A stretch of 5,727 nucleotides of DNA from the NCBI GenBank assembly GCA_017472105.1, contig JAFUQY010000411.1, forward strand, positions 1-5,727, read 5' to 3'. This document shows, one piece after another, positions 1-5,727 of this stretch; within the stretch, counting starts at the first letter, position 1; every line of letters begins with the position of its first letter. The notes under the pieces are model-generated. The model had not been told where the DNA came from. It saw only the letters and a list, made by a program, of their open reading frames with translations, and searched no databases. This stretch comes from Clostridia bacterium. Its GTDB lineage: Bacteria > Bacillota_A > Clostridia > Oscillospirales > CAG-272. Made by a program: the position numbers and the translations under genes.

Positions 1-272
1 ATGACCTGCGCGGTATCGGCAACGCTTTCACCCTTGGATGCGGAAGAGCTTGCCGCAAGAGAGAAACCGAGGCAGGAGCCGCCCAGTTCCAGCATAGCCG
101 CTTCAAAGCTCAGTCTGGTTCTGGTGGAAGGCTCGAAGAACAGAGTCGCCAGCTTCTTGCCCTTGCACTTTTCAGAATATTTATCGGGATTTTCGATGAT
201 ATCCATGGCTGTCTGAATCAGCTCGTCGATTTCAGCCGTGGAAAGATCCGGAATATCAATCACACTTCTCAT
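1..272 (-). CDS. pyrB: Aspartate carbamoyltransferase catalytic subunit, N-terminal part (3' end outside window)
   Basis: Condenses carbamoyl phosphate with L-aspartate to N-carbamoyl-aspartate, the committed step of cytosolic pyrimidine synthesis. Ninety complete codons are visible, roughly the first 30 percent of a protein usually near 300 residues. Seen directly: the carbamoyl-phosphate loop [13 protein letters not shown] at residues 45-57, then [13 protein letters not shown] at 75-87. By alignment to E. coli, S76 and K80 match Ser80 and Lys84, which reach into the neighbouring subunit's active site. Both regions are intact, so the visible part looks functional. The start is ATG at 272. 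An in-frame stop (the pyrF TGA) lies nine codons upstream, no other ATG lies between, and an AAGGCGG ribosome site precedes it by 6 bases. The gene follows pyrF after 27 bases and is probably cotranscribed. Whether a regulatory pyrI follows cannot be seen. Family assignment is very secure. Confidence 0.97.
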   Translation of the reverse strand, partial: MRSVIDIPDLSTAEIDELIQTAMDIIENPDKYSEKCKGKKLATLFFEPSTRTRLSFEAAMLELGGSCLGFSLAASSSASKGESVADTAQV

Positions 273-278
273 TTTGGT

Positions 279-285
279 CCGCCTT
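279..285 (-). promoter_or_regulatory. Ribosome binding site of pyrB
   Basis: AAGGCGG on the minus strand differs from AAGGAGG at one base and ends 6 bases before the pyrB ATG. It lies in the 27-base pyrF-pyrB gap, so pyrB probably initiates on its own as well as by coupling to pyrF. No terminator-like stem with a U tract is visible in this gap. Confidence 0.7.
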
Positions 286-299
286 TCGCTGTTTCGCCG

Positions 300-998
300 T
301 CAATCTACGAATTCCGCAACACAGCGCTTGTATGCGGCTACCGGATCGTCAGCGGCGGTGATGGGACGTCCTACTACGATGTAGTCGGAGCCGATCTTCT
401 TCGCTTCTGCGGGAGTCATAACGCGCTTCTGGTCGCCGATGTCGCCGTCAGCAAAACGAACGCCGGGAGTTACGGTCAGGAATTCTCTGCCGCAGCGGTT
501 GTGAACGGCTTCCGCTTCCAGGGGAGAGCATACAACGCCGTCGAGCCCGGACTTCTTTGCGTTTGCCGCGTAGTGCATGACAACTTCAGCGATGTTTTCG
601 TTGATAAGAAGGTCGGTTTCCATGGTTTCCTGGTCGGTGGAGGTCAGCTGGGTTACGGCGATGAGCAGAGGACGGGTGCCGTCGGGTCTGGTGAGGCCTT
701 CGATTGCGGCTTCCATCATACGGCAGGTGCCAGCGGCGTGAAGGTTGCACATGTCAACGTCCAGACGGGACAGAACTGCCATGGACTTCTTTACCGTGTT
801 CGGAATGTCGTGGAGCTTGAGGTCAAGGAAAATCTTGTGGCCTCTCGCCTTGATTTCGCGTACGATTGCGGGACCTTCCGCGTAGTACAGCTCCATGCCG
901 ATCTTGACGTAGGGCTTTACGTCGGTGAACTTGTCGAGGAACGTGAATACCTGTTCCGCGGATGCAAAGTCACATGCGATGATTACGTCTCTTCCCAT
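300..998 (-). CDS. pyrF: Orotidine 5'-phosphate decarboxylase
   Basis: Decarboxylates OMP to UMP, the last step of de novo UMP synthesis, as a cytosolic TIM-barrel homodimer. The 232-residue protein is full length for the short bacterial form (B. subtilis PyrF is about 239). Seen directly: IACDF with D10, KIGMELY with K32, and the catalytic LDLKLHDIPNT carrying D59, K61 and D64. Together these give the family's Asp, Lys, Asp-x-Lys-x-x-Asp set. Later come TPGVR at 177-181 and DQKRVMTP at 189-196, and then the phosphate-binding VVGRPIT at 208-214. Nothing essential is missing. The start is ATG at 998, whose first base is also the last base of the pyrD stop (TAATG), and a GGAGGT ribosome site lies inside the pyrD 3' end. 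The one-base overlap points to translational coupling with pyrD. pyrB follows in the same frame, separated by a normal TGA stop. Confidence 0.99.
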   Translation of the reverse strand: MGRDVIIACDFASAEQVFTFLDKFTDVKPYVKIGMELYYAEGPAIVREIKARGHKIFLDLKLHDIPNTVKKSMAVLSRLDVDMCNLHAAGTCRMMEAAIEGLTRPDGTRPLLIAVTQLTSTDQETMETDLLINENIAEVVMHYAANAKKSGLDGVVCSPLEAEAVHNRCGREFLTVTPGVRFADGDIGDQKRVMTPAEAKKIGSDYIVVGRPITAADDPVAAYKRCVAEFVD

Positions 999-1909
999 TA
1001 TTTTCTACCTCCAATAATATCGGTTAAGTTTTCGATTCTGTATTTTTCCATGACTGCGGGGAGTTCATTGATGATATCCCGGCAGACATAGGGATTGATG
1101 AGGTTCGCCGCACCGATTTCAACGGCACATGCGCCTGCCATCATCATTTCGATTACGTCTTCGGCAGTGGAAATGCCGCCCATGCCGACAACGGGGATTT
1201 CAACCGCGTGCGCAACGTCCCAGACACAGCGGACCGCTACGGGGAAAATCGCACTGCCGGAGTAGCCGCCGGTACGGTTTGCAAGAAGGGGCTTGCCGGT
1301 TCTGAGGTTCATTCTCATGCCGAGCAGGGTGTTGATCAGGCTGATGCCGTCCGCGCCCGCTTTTTCGCAAGCCACAGCGATTTCTGCGATATTGCCGACG
1401 TTCGGAGACAGCTTCATGATGACGGGCTTTTTGGTGACTTCCTTGACCGCACGGGTGACTTCCGCCGCCGCTTCGGGAGAAGTACCGAAGGACATGCCGC
1501 CGCCGTGTACGTTCGGACAGCTGATGTTCACTTCAAGCCAGCCGACCTGATCGCACTTGTCGAGCTTTTCGGAGGTGTATGCGTAGTCTTCGATGCAGAA
1601 GCCGCTGACGTTCGCCATGACGGGCTTGTGGAAGCACTTTGCCAGCTTGGGCAGTTCCTCGGAGATGACCTTGTCGACGCCGGGGTTCTGGAGCCCTACC
1701 GCATTGAGCATGCCGGATGCGCATTCCGCGATTCTCGGAGTTGCGTTGCCGAACCGGGGATCCTTTGTGGTGCCCTTGAAGGAGAACGTGCCGAGGATGT
1801 TGATGTCGTACAGCTCAGCGAATTCGTATCCGTAGCCGAAGGTGCCGCTTGCGGGAATGAGCGGATTGTCAAGCTCGATGCCGCAGAGTGTGGTGCTTAT
1901 TTTTCCCAT
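998..1909 (-). CDS. pyrD: Dihydroorotate dehydrogenase, class 1B catalytic subunit (NAD+-linked)
   Basis: Oxidises dihydroorotate to orotate with FMN. In class 1B enzymes, PyrD pairs with PyrK as a cytosolic heterotetramer that hands the electrons to NAD+. The protein has 303 residues, normal for the class. Seen directly: IPASGTFGYG near 18-27, FSFKGTT with K45, GMLNAVGLQNPG at 66-77, NISCPNV at 128-134 with C131 as the class 1 catalytic base, KLSPN at 166-170, INTLLGMRM at 192-200, GGYSG at 214-218, VGMGGI at 241-246 and EIGAAN at 264-269 in the FMN phosphate region. The cysteine in place of a class 2 serine, and the adjacent pyrK, fix the subclass. The same frame stays open upstream to 2185 inside pyrK, but homology begins at MGKISTTLCGIELDNP and an AAAGGAGGAG ribosome site precedes that ATG, so the start is 1909. 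It overlaps pyrK by 13 bases and pyrF by one. Confidence 0.98.
   Translation of the reverse strand: MGKISTTLCGIELDNPLIPASGTFGYGYEFAELYDINILGTFSFKGTTKDPRFGNATPRIAECASGMLNAVGLQNPGVDKVISEELPKLAKCFHKPVMANVSGFCIEDYAYTSEKLDKCDQVGWLEVNISCPNVHGGGMSFGTSPEAAAEVTRAVKEVTKKPVIMKLSPNVGNIAEIAVACEKAGADGISLINTLLGMRMNLRTGKPLLANRTGGYSGSAIFPVAVRCVWDVAHAVEIPVVGMGGISTAEDVIEMMMAGACAVEIGAANLINPYVCRDIINELPAVMEKYRIENLTDIIGGRK
1007..1012 (-). promoter_or_regulatory. Ribosome binding site of pyrF inside pyrD
   Basis: GGAGGT on the minus strand lies 8 bases before the pyrF ATG and within the last codons of pyrD (Gly-Gly-Arg-Lys). It settles the pyrF start at 998 and fits reinitiation at the TAATG stop-start overlap. Confidence 0.88.
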
Positions 1910-2631
1910 ATGATCTCCTCCTTTTTCAGGACGGGGCCGTCCTTGCAGATTCTCTTGTTGCCGTAGAGGGTTTTGCAGGAGCATCCCATGCACGCGCCGA
2001 ATCCGCATCCCATTCTTTCTTCGAAGCTGAATTCGCCGTCGATTCCGGTCTTGTTGTACACAGCCTTGAGCATGGGTTCGGGTCCGCAGGTGTAGAAGTA
2101 GGTGCAGTCGAGGTCGTTCATGGCGTCGGTGACAAATCCCTTCACGCCGTAGGAGCCGTCCGCGGTTGCCACGGTGACCTTGCATCCGAGAGCCGCGAAT
2201 TCCTTTTCGTAGAAGATTTCGTCTTTCGTATTGAAGCCGAGGATCACGGTAACATCCTTCCCGGCTTCGCGGAGCTTTCTTGCCGCCATGTACATGGGAG
2301 GAACGCCGACGCCGCCGCCGATGAGAAGCGGTCTGTCCCCTGCGCGGGTCAGGTCATATCCATTGCCGAGTCCGGTGAGCACATCGAGTTTTTCGCCGGG
2401 CTTCATGGCGCCCATTTTTTCCGTGCCGTGACCCACCACCTTGTAGATGATGGTCAGGCAGTCGGATTCGCAGTCGCATACGGAAATCGGTCTGCGGAGG
2501 TAGAAGCCTTCCAGCTGGATGTTGACAAACTGACCGGGGATGATACCCTCGGTGTCGCCGGTCATCTTCATCCGGTAAACCGTTTCCGTCAGCGGAATAT
2601 TTTCAGTGATGGTAAAGATTGTCTGTTTCAT
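1897..2631 (-). CDS. pyrK: Dihydroorotate dehydrogenase electron transfer subunit (FAD and [2Fe-2S])
   Basis: Transfers electrons from the FMN of PyrD through a [2Fe-2S] cluster and FAD to NAD+, in the PyrD-PyrK complex. The protein has 244 residues, slightly shorter than B. subtilis PyrK (about 256). Domains in order: a ferredoxin-reductase-like FAD barrel (about 1-98) with RRPISV at 46-51, then an NAD-binding domain (about 99-195) with LIGGGVGVPPMY at 103-114 and TCGPEPML at 181-188, then a C-terminal iron-sulfur segment. The last holds C209, C214, C217 and C229 in C-x4-C-x2-C-x11-C spacing, followed by DGPV. C219 is an additional cysteine inside the cluster loop. The start is ATG at 2631: an in-frame TGA lies six codons upstream with no alternative start between. 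It is separated from carB by a structured 117-base gap and overlaps pyrD by 13 bases. Identity is secure. Confidence 0.98.
   Translation of the reverse strand: MKQTIFTITENIPLTETVYRMKMTGDTEGIIPGQFVNIQLEGFYLRRPISVCDCESDCLTIIYKVVGHGTEKMGAMKPGEKLDVLTGLGNGYDLTRAGDRPLLIGGGVGVPPMYMAARKLREAGKDVTVILGFNTKDEIFYEKEFAALGCKVTVATADGSYGVKGFVTDAMNDLDCTYFYTCGPEPMLKAVYNKTGIDGEFSFEERMGCGFGACMGCSCKTLYGNKRICKDGPVLKKEEIIWEK
1915..1924 (-). promoter_or_regulatory. Ribosome binding site of pyrD inside pyrK
   Basis: AAAGGAGGAG on the minus strand is close to a perfect anti-16S match. Its AGGAGG core (1922-1917) ends 7 bases before the ATG at 1909. It sits in the last codons of pyrK and decides the pyrD start against the much longer open frame upstream. 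It is the strongest ribosome site in the window. Confidence 0.92.
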
Positions 2632-2634
2632 ACT

Positions 2635-2644
2635 GTTCCCTTTT
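2635..2644 (-). promoter_or_regulatory. Probable ribosome binding site of pyrK
   Basis: AAAAGGGAAC on the minus strand precedes the pyrK ATG, with AAGGG ending 6 bases before it. It is weaker than the sites of pyrD and pyrF. Because carB ends 117 bases upstream, pyrK cannot depend on stop-start overlap and must initiate from here. Confidence 0.65.
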
Positions 2645-2651
2645 ACTCAAA

Positions 2652-2707
2652 CCTTGGAGAATTCCGTGCGCCGCAGGCGATGAACCATGGTTCAGGGAAT
2701 TCTCAGG
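2652..2707 (-). repeat. Large inverted repeat enclosing two small hairpins, carB-pyrK gap
   Basis: Read on the minus strand, CCTGAGAATTCC (2707-2696) pairs with GGAATTCTC-CA-AGG (2665-2652), giving a 12-bp stem with a two-base bulge. Nine of the pairs are continuous and perfect. Between the arms lie two further hairpins: the 14-base palindrome TGAACCATGGTTCA (2694-2681), and CGCC-TGC-GGCG (2679-2669). They are joined by linkers of one, one and three bases. As RNA this would form a compact three-way junction. No U tract follows, so it is not an ordinary intrinsic terminator. It could be a dispersed palindromic repeat, a processing site or a cis-regulatory RNA. The sequence alone does not decide. 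Confidence 0.7.
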
Positions 2708-2754
2708 CATGAGTGCAGCTTACTTTCAATTTCGTGTTTCGTCACCACTCATGC
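2707..2754 (-). repeat. 9-bp inverted repeat spanning the carB stop codon
   Basis: GCATGAGTG (minus strand, 2754-2746) is perfectly complementary to CACTCATGC (2715-2707), with 30 bases between. The upstream arm contains the carB TGA stop (2751-2749). The downstream arm ends on the base where the next stem begins, so the two stems abut. The 30-base loop shows no strong internal pairing. A U tract is absent. The function is unknown. Confidence 0.6.
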
Positions 2755-5727
2755 GTCAATTGTGGAGATGCAGAGGGTGGTTTCTTCGAGTACGTCGAGC
2801 AGAACGCGTACGGTGTCAAGGGCTGTGAACATGGTGACGTTGTTTTCAACCGCGCACTGACGGATCTGGTGACCGTCGGATTCCTTGTTGTCAGCCGCAA
2901 CGTCCTTGGTGTTGATGACGTAGGTCACATAACCCTGGCGGATTGCGGTGGGAATATCGTCGTGACCTTCGCTGATCTTGTGGCGTACGCGGGTCTTGAT
3001 GCCGTGTTCCTTGAGGAAAGCCGCGGTGCCTTCGGTTGCTTCGATGTTGAAGCCGAGCTTGTAGAAGCGTTCGATCAGGGGCAGTGCTTCTTCCTTGTCG
3101 GTGTCCGCGATGGTTGCGAGAACGGTACCGTAGTTCATGATGTTCATACCGGACGCCTGAAGTGCCTTGTAGAGCGCGCGGGTCATCTTGTCGTCGTAGC
3201 CGATGGCTTCACCGGTGGACTTCATTTCGGGAGAGAGGTATGCATCAAGACCGCGGAGCTTCGCGAAGGAGAACGCGGGTGCCTTGACGTAGTAGCGGTT
3301 CTTTTCTCTGGGATAGATTTCGGTGATGCCCTGTTCCTCGAGGGATTTGCCGAGGATGGTCAGGGTTGCGATGTCTGCGAGGCTGTATCCGGTGGACTTG
3401 GACAGGAACGGAACGGTTCTGGAGGAACGCGGGTTTACTTCGATGATATAAACCTGCTCGTCCTTGTCAACGATGAACTGGATGTTGTAAAGTCCGACGA
3501 TGCCGATGCCGAGACCGAGCTTTTCGGTGTAGTCGAGGATGGTCTTCTTCACATTTTCGCTGATGGAGAAGGTGGGATATACACTGATGGAGTCACCGGA
3601 GTGGATACCGGTCTTTTCAACCAGCTCCATGATGCCGGGAACGAATACCTTCTTGCCGTCGCATACCGCGTCAACTTCGACTTCCTTGCCGCGGATGTAC
3701 TTGTCAACCAGAACCGGGCGGTCCTCGTCGATTTCAACGGCGGTCTTGAGGTAGTGTCTGAGCTGTTCTTCGTTTGCTACGATCTGCATAGCACGGCCGC
3801 CGAGTACGAAGCTGGGACGGACGAGTACGGGATAGCCGATTTCGGATGCCGCACGGATACCGTCCTCGATCTTGGTGACAGCCTGACCCTTGGGCTGGGG
3901 AATGCCGAGGGAAGAGAGGAGCTTTTCGAAGGAATCGCGGTTTTCCGCCTTTTCGATCGCGTCGCAGTCGGTGCCGATGATCTTCACGCCGCGTTCCCGA
4001 AGAGGTTCCGCAAGGTTGATGGCAGTCTGACCGCCGAGGGATGCGATAACGCCTTCCGGCTTTTCGAGGTGGATGATGTTCATGACGTCTTCCGCGCAGA
4101 GGGGCTCGAAGTACAGCTTGTCGGAAGTGGTGTAGTCGGTGGATACGGTTTCGGGGTTGTTATTGATGATGATCGCTTCGTAGCCGGCGTTCTTGATGGT
4201 CATGACCGCATGAACGGTGGAGTAGTCGAATTCCACGCCCTGACCGATACGGATGGGACCGGAACCGAGCACGATGATCTTCTTCTTGTCGGATACGATG
4301 GATTCGTTTTCGTCTTCGTAGGTGGAGTAGAGATAGGGGATATAGCCCGCAAGCTCCGCCGCACAGGTGTCGATGGTCTTGTAAACGGGCATCATTCCCT
4401 TTTCCATGCGGGCATTGTAGACGTCCATTTCGGTGCAGTTCCACATGTCGCCGACGGCACGGTCGCAGAAGCCCATCTGCTTTGCATCGTACAGGATTTC
4501 GTCGTTCCACGGATTTTCGCGGAGCAGCTTTTCCTCGTCGATGATGTTCTTGAACTTGTCGATGAAGAGCATGTCGATCTGGGTTGCGTTGGAGATCATG
4601 CCCATGTCGACGCCCTTTCTGAGAAGCTGTGCGATGGCGTAGATTCTGTCGTCGGTGCCGTCCTTGATGTAGGAAAGCAGCTCGTCGGTGTGCCATGTGT
4701 CAAACTTCTTCATGTGGAGATGGTAAACGCCGATTTCAAGGGAGCGGATCGCCTTGAGCAGTGCTTCTTCCATGGTTCTGCCGATGGACATGACCTCACC
4801 GGTCGCCTTCATCTGGGTACCCAGCTTGTTGTTCGCGGAGGTGAACTTGTCGAACGGGAACCGGGGCATCTTCATGACAACGTAGTCAAGTGCGGGTTCG
4901 TATGCGGCGGGCGTATTGCCGAGCTTGATTTCGTCCAGCGTCATGCCGACTGCGATCTTTGCGGTCACTCTTGCGATGGGGTAGCCGCTCGCCTTGGACG
5001 CCAGTGCGGAGGAACGGGATACGCGCGGGTTGACTTCGATGAGGTAGTACTGGAAGGAATGCGGGTCGAGCGCGAACTGTACGTTGCATCCGCCTTCGAT
5101 CCTGAGGGCACGGATGATCTTGAGTGCGCTGTCGCGGAGCATGTTGTATTCCTTGCTGGTGAGGGTCTGAGCGGGCGCCACTACGATGGAGTCACCGGTG
5201 TGGATGCCGACGGGGTCGATGTTTTCCATGGAGCAGATGGTAATGGCGGTGTCCTTTGCGTCGCGCATTACTTCAAACTCGATTTCCTTGTAGCCCTTGA
5301 TGCTCTTTTCGACGAGAACCTGATGCACGGGAGAGAGCACCAGCGCGTTCTTCATGATTTCGCGGAATTCATCTTCGTCGTACGCAAAGCCGCCGCCGGT
5401 ACCGCCGAGCGTGAATGCGGGACGGAGAACGACCGGGAAGCCGATTTCGTGAGCCGCCGCGATGCCTTCTTCGAGGGAGTTTGCGATGAGAGAGGGAAGA
5501 ACGGGTTCGCCGATTTCCTGGCAGAGTTCCTTGAAGAGTTCACGGTCTTCCGCCTTTTCGATGCTTTCCGGAGGAGTACCGAGCAGTTCGGTCTGGCATT
5601 CGCGGAGGATACCCTTCTTTGCGAGCTGCATCGCGAGGTTCAGACCGGTCTGACCGCCGATCCCGGGGATGATCGCGTCGGGACGTTCGTAGCGGATGAT
5701 CTTCGCGACGTATTGGAGGGTCAGGGG
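2749..5727 (-). CDS. carB: Carbamoyl-phosphate synthase large subunit, 5' end outside window
   Basis: With the glutaminase CarA it makes carbamoyl phosphate from bicarbonate, glutamine-derived ammonia and two ATP, feeding PyrB and arginine synthesis. Visible are 992 codons and the TGA stop. Alignment to E. coli CarB (1073 residues) puts the first visible residue near position 68, so about 67 residues are missing. The first 32 visible codons, beginning PLTLQYVAKII and including GGQTGLNLA, continue the frame to the window edge. Domains in visible numbering: first ATP-grasp half to about 335, with R62, R102, E148, E231 and N233 matching E. coli Arg129, Arg169, Glu215, Glu299 and Asn301; oligomerisation region about 340-475; second half from LGSGPIRIGQG (487-497) with R597, R637, E763 and N765; C-terminal MGS-like allosteric domain from about 867. 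The UMP-contact positions K878, T898, T901, K917 and N939 are kept. No frameshift is seen. Confidence 0.98.
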   Translation of the reverse strand, partial: PLTLQYVAKIIRYERPDAIIPGIGGQTGLNLAMQLAKKGILRECQTELLGTPPESIEKAEDRELFKELCQEIGEPVLPSLIANSLEEGIAAAHEIGFPVVLRPAFTLGGTGGGFAYDEDEFREIMKNALVLSPVHQVLVEKSIKGYKEIEFEVMRDAKDTAITICSMENIDPVGIHTGDSIVVAPAQTLTSKEYNMLRDSALKIIRALRIEGGCNVQFALDPHSFQYYLIEVNPRVSRSSALASKASGYPIARVTAKIAVGMTLDEIKLGNTPAAYEPALDYVVMKMPRFPFDKFTSANNKLGTQMKATGEVMSIGRTMEEALLKAIRSLEIGVYHLHMKKFDTWHTDELLSYIKDGTDDRIYAIAQLLRKGVDMGMISNATQIDMLFIDKFKNIIDEEKLLRENPWNDEILYDAKQMGFCDRAVGDMWNCTEMDVYNARMEKGMMPVYKTIDTCAAELAGYIPYLYSTYEDENESIVSDKKKIIVLGSGPIRIGQGVEFDYSTVHAVMTIKNAGYEAIIINNNPETVSTDYTTSDKLYFEPLCAEDVMNIIHLEKPEGVIASLGGQTAINLAEPLRERGVKIIGTDCDAIEKAENRDSFEKLLSSLGIPQPKGQAVTKIEDGIRAASEIGYPVLVRPSFVLGGRAMQIVANEEQLRHYLKTAVEIDEDRPVLVDKYIRGKEVEVDAVCDGKKVFVPGIMELVEKTGIHSGDSISVYPTFSISENVKKTILDYTEKLGLGIGIVGLYNIQFIVDKDEQVYIIEVNPRSSRTVPFLSKSTGYSLADIATLTILGKSLEEQGITEIYPREKNRYYVKAPAFSFAKLRGLDAYLSPEMKSTGEAIGYDDKMTRALYKALQASGMNIMNYGTVLATIADTDKEEALPLIERFYKLGFNIEATEGTAAFLKEHGIKTRVRHKISEGHDDIPTAIRQGYVTYVINTKDVAADNKESDGHQIRQCAVENNVTMFTALDTVRVLLDVLEETTLCISTIDA

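Noticed and set aside
272..302. Possible PyrF-PyrB fusion by stop-codon readthrough, as both genes share a frame
   Set aside because: Same-frame neighbours occur one time in three by chance, the TGA is ordinary, and pyrB has its own ribosome site and ATG.
1910..2185. N-terminal extension of pyrD to 2185
   Set aside because: The extra frame lies inside pyrK in another reading frame and translates to arginine-rich sequence without homology. PyrD homology and a strong ribosome site both place the start at 1909.
2652..2707. Intrinsic terminator after carB
   Set aside because: The stem is strong but is followed on the minus strand by CAAGGTTTGAGTAAAAG rather than a run of U, and the downstream genes belong to the same pathway.
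2603..2710. A 35-codon minus-strand open frame in the carB-pyrK gap that runs into the start of pyrK
   Set aside because: No ribosome binding site precedes its ATG, that ATG sits in a stem arm, and the peptide is just a reading of the palindromic element. I find no support for it as a leader peptide.
1888..2712. A 274-codon plus-strand open frame opposite pyrK
   Set aside because: It lies antisense to a clearly functional pyrK, has no recognisable domain, and arises from the GC-rich codon pattern of the real gene. The same holds for plus-strand frames at 501-1091 and 1208-1966.
2632..2748. Internal promoter for pyrK in the gap
   Set aside because: A TTGAAA is present on the minus strand but no TATAAT-like sequence lies at a suitable distance.

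Overview
The window carries one block of de novo pyrimidine (UMP) biosynthesis genes. All are on the minus strand, so transcription runs from right to left: carB (5' end cut by the window edge), pyrK, pyrD, pyrF, then pyrB (3' end cut by the other edge). No gene is supported on the plus strand. The long open frames there are shadows of GC-rich coding sequence.

The organism is most likely a Gram-positive bacterium of the Firmicutes, probably a moderately GC-rich clostridium. The argument rests on the class 1B dihydroorotate dehydrogenase (PyrD with its PyrK partner), the Firmicutes-like carB-pyrK-pyrD-pyrF order, the strong AGGAGG-type ribosome binding sites, and the style of the PyrB and PyrD sequences. 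Genus cannot be read from this window.

Layout from 5' to 3' of the message: 5727-2749 encodes nearly all of the large subunit of carbamoyl-phosphate synthase, lacking about 67 N-terminal residues. Positions 2748-2632 are a 117-base gap, the only sizeable non-coding stretch, and it is full of inverted repeats. Positions 2631-1897 encode PyrK, which overlaps pyrD (1909-998) by 13 bases. pyrD in turn overlaps pyrF (998-300) by one base. After 27 bases pyrB starts at 272 and runs off the window.

Together the genes cover four steps: carbamoyl phosphate formation (CarB with an unseen CarA), carbamoyl aspartate formation (PyrB), oxidation of dihydroorotate to orotate with electrons passed to NAD+ (PyrD and PyrK), and decarboxylation of OMP to UMP (PyrF). 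The steps of PyrC and PyrE are not encoded here, and the operon promoter and any PyrR-type leader lie outside. The coding content is ordinary housekeeping metabolism and I see no new multi-gene system. The one element that the genes do not explain is the carB-pyrK gap: two abutting 9-12 bp stems, one containing the carB stop codon and the other enclosing two small hairpins, in a predicted three-way-junction shape.
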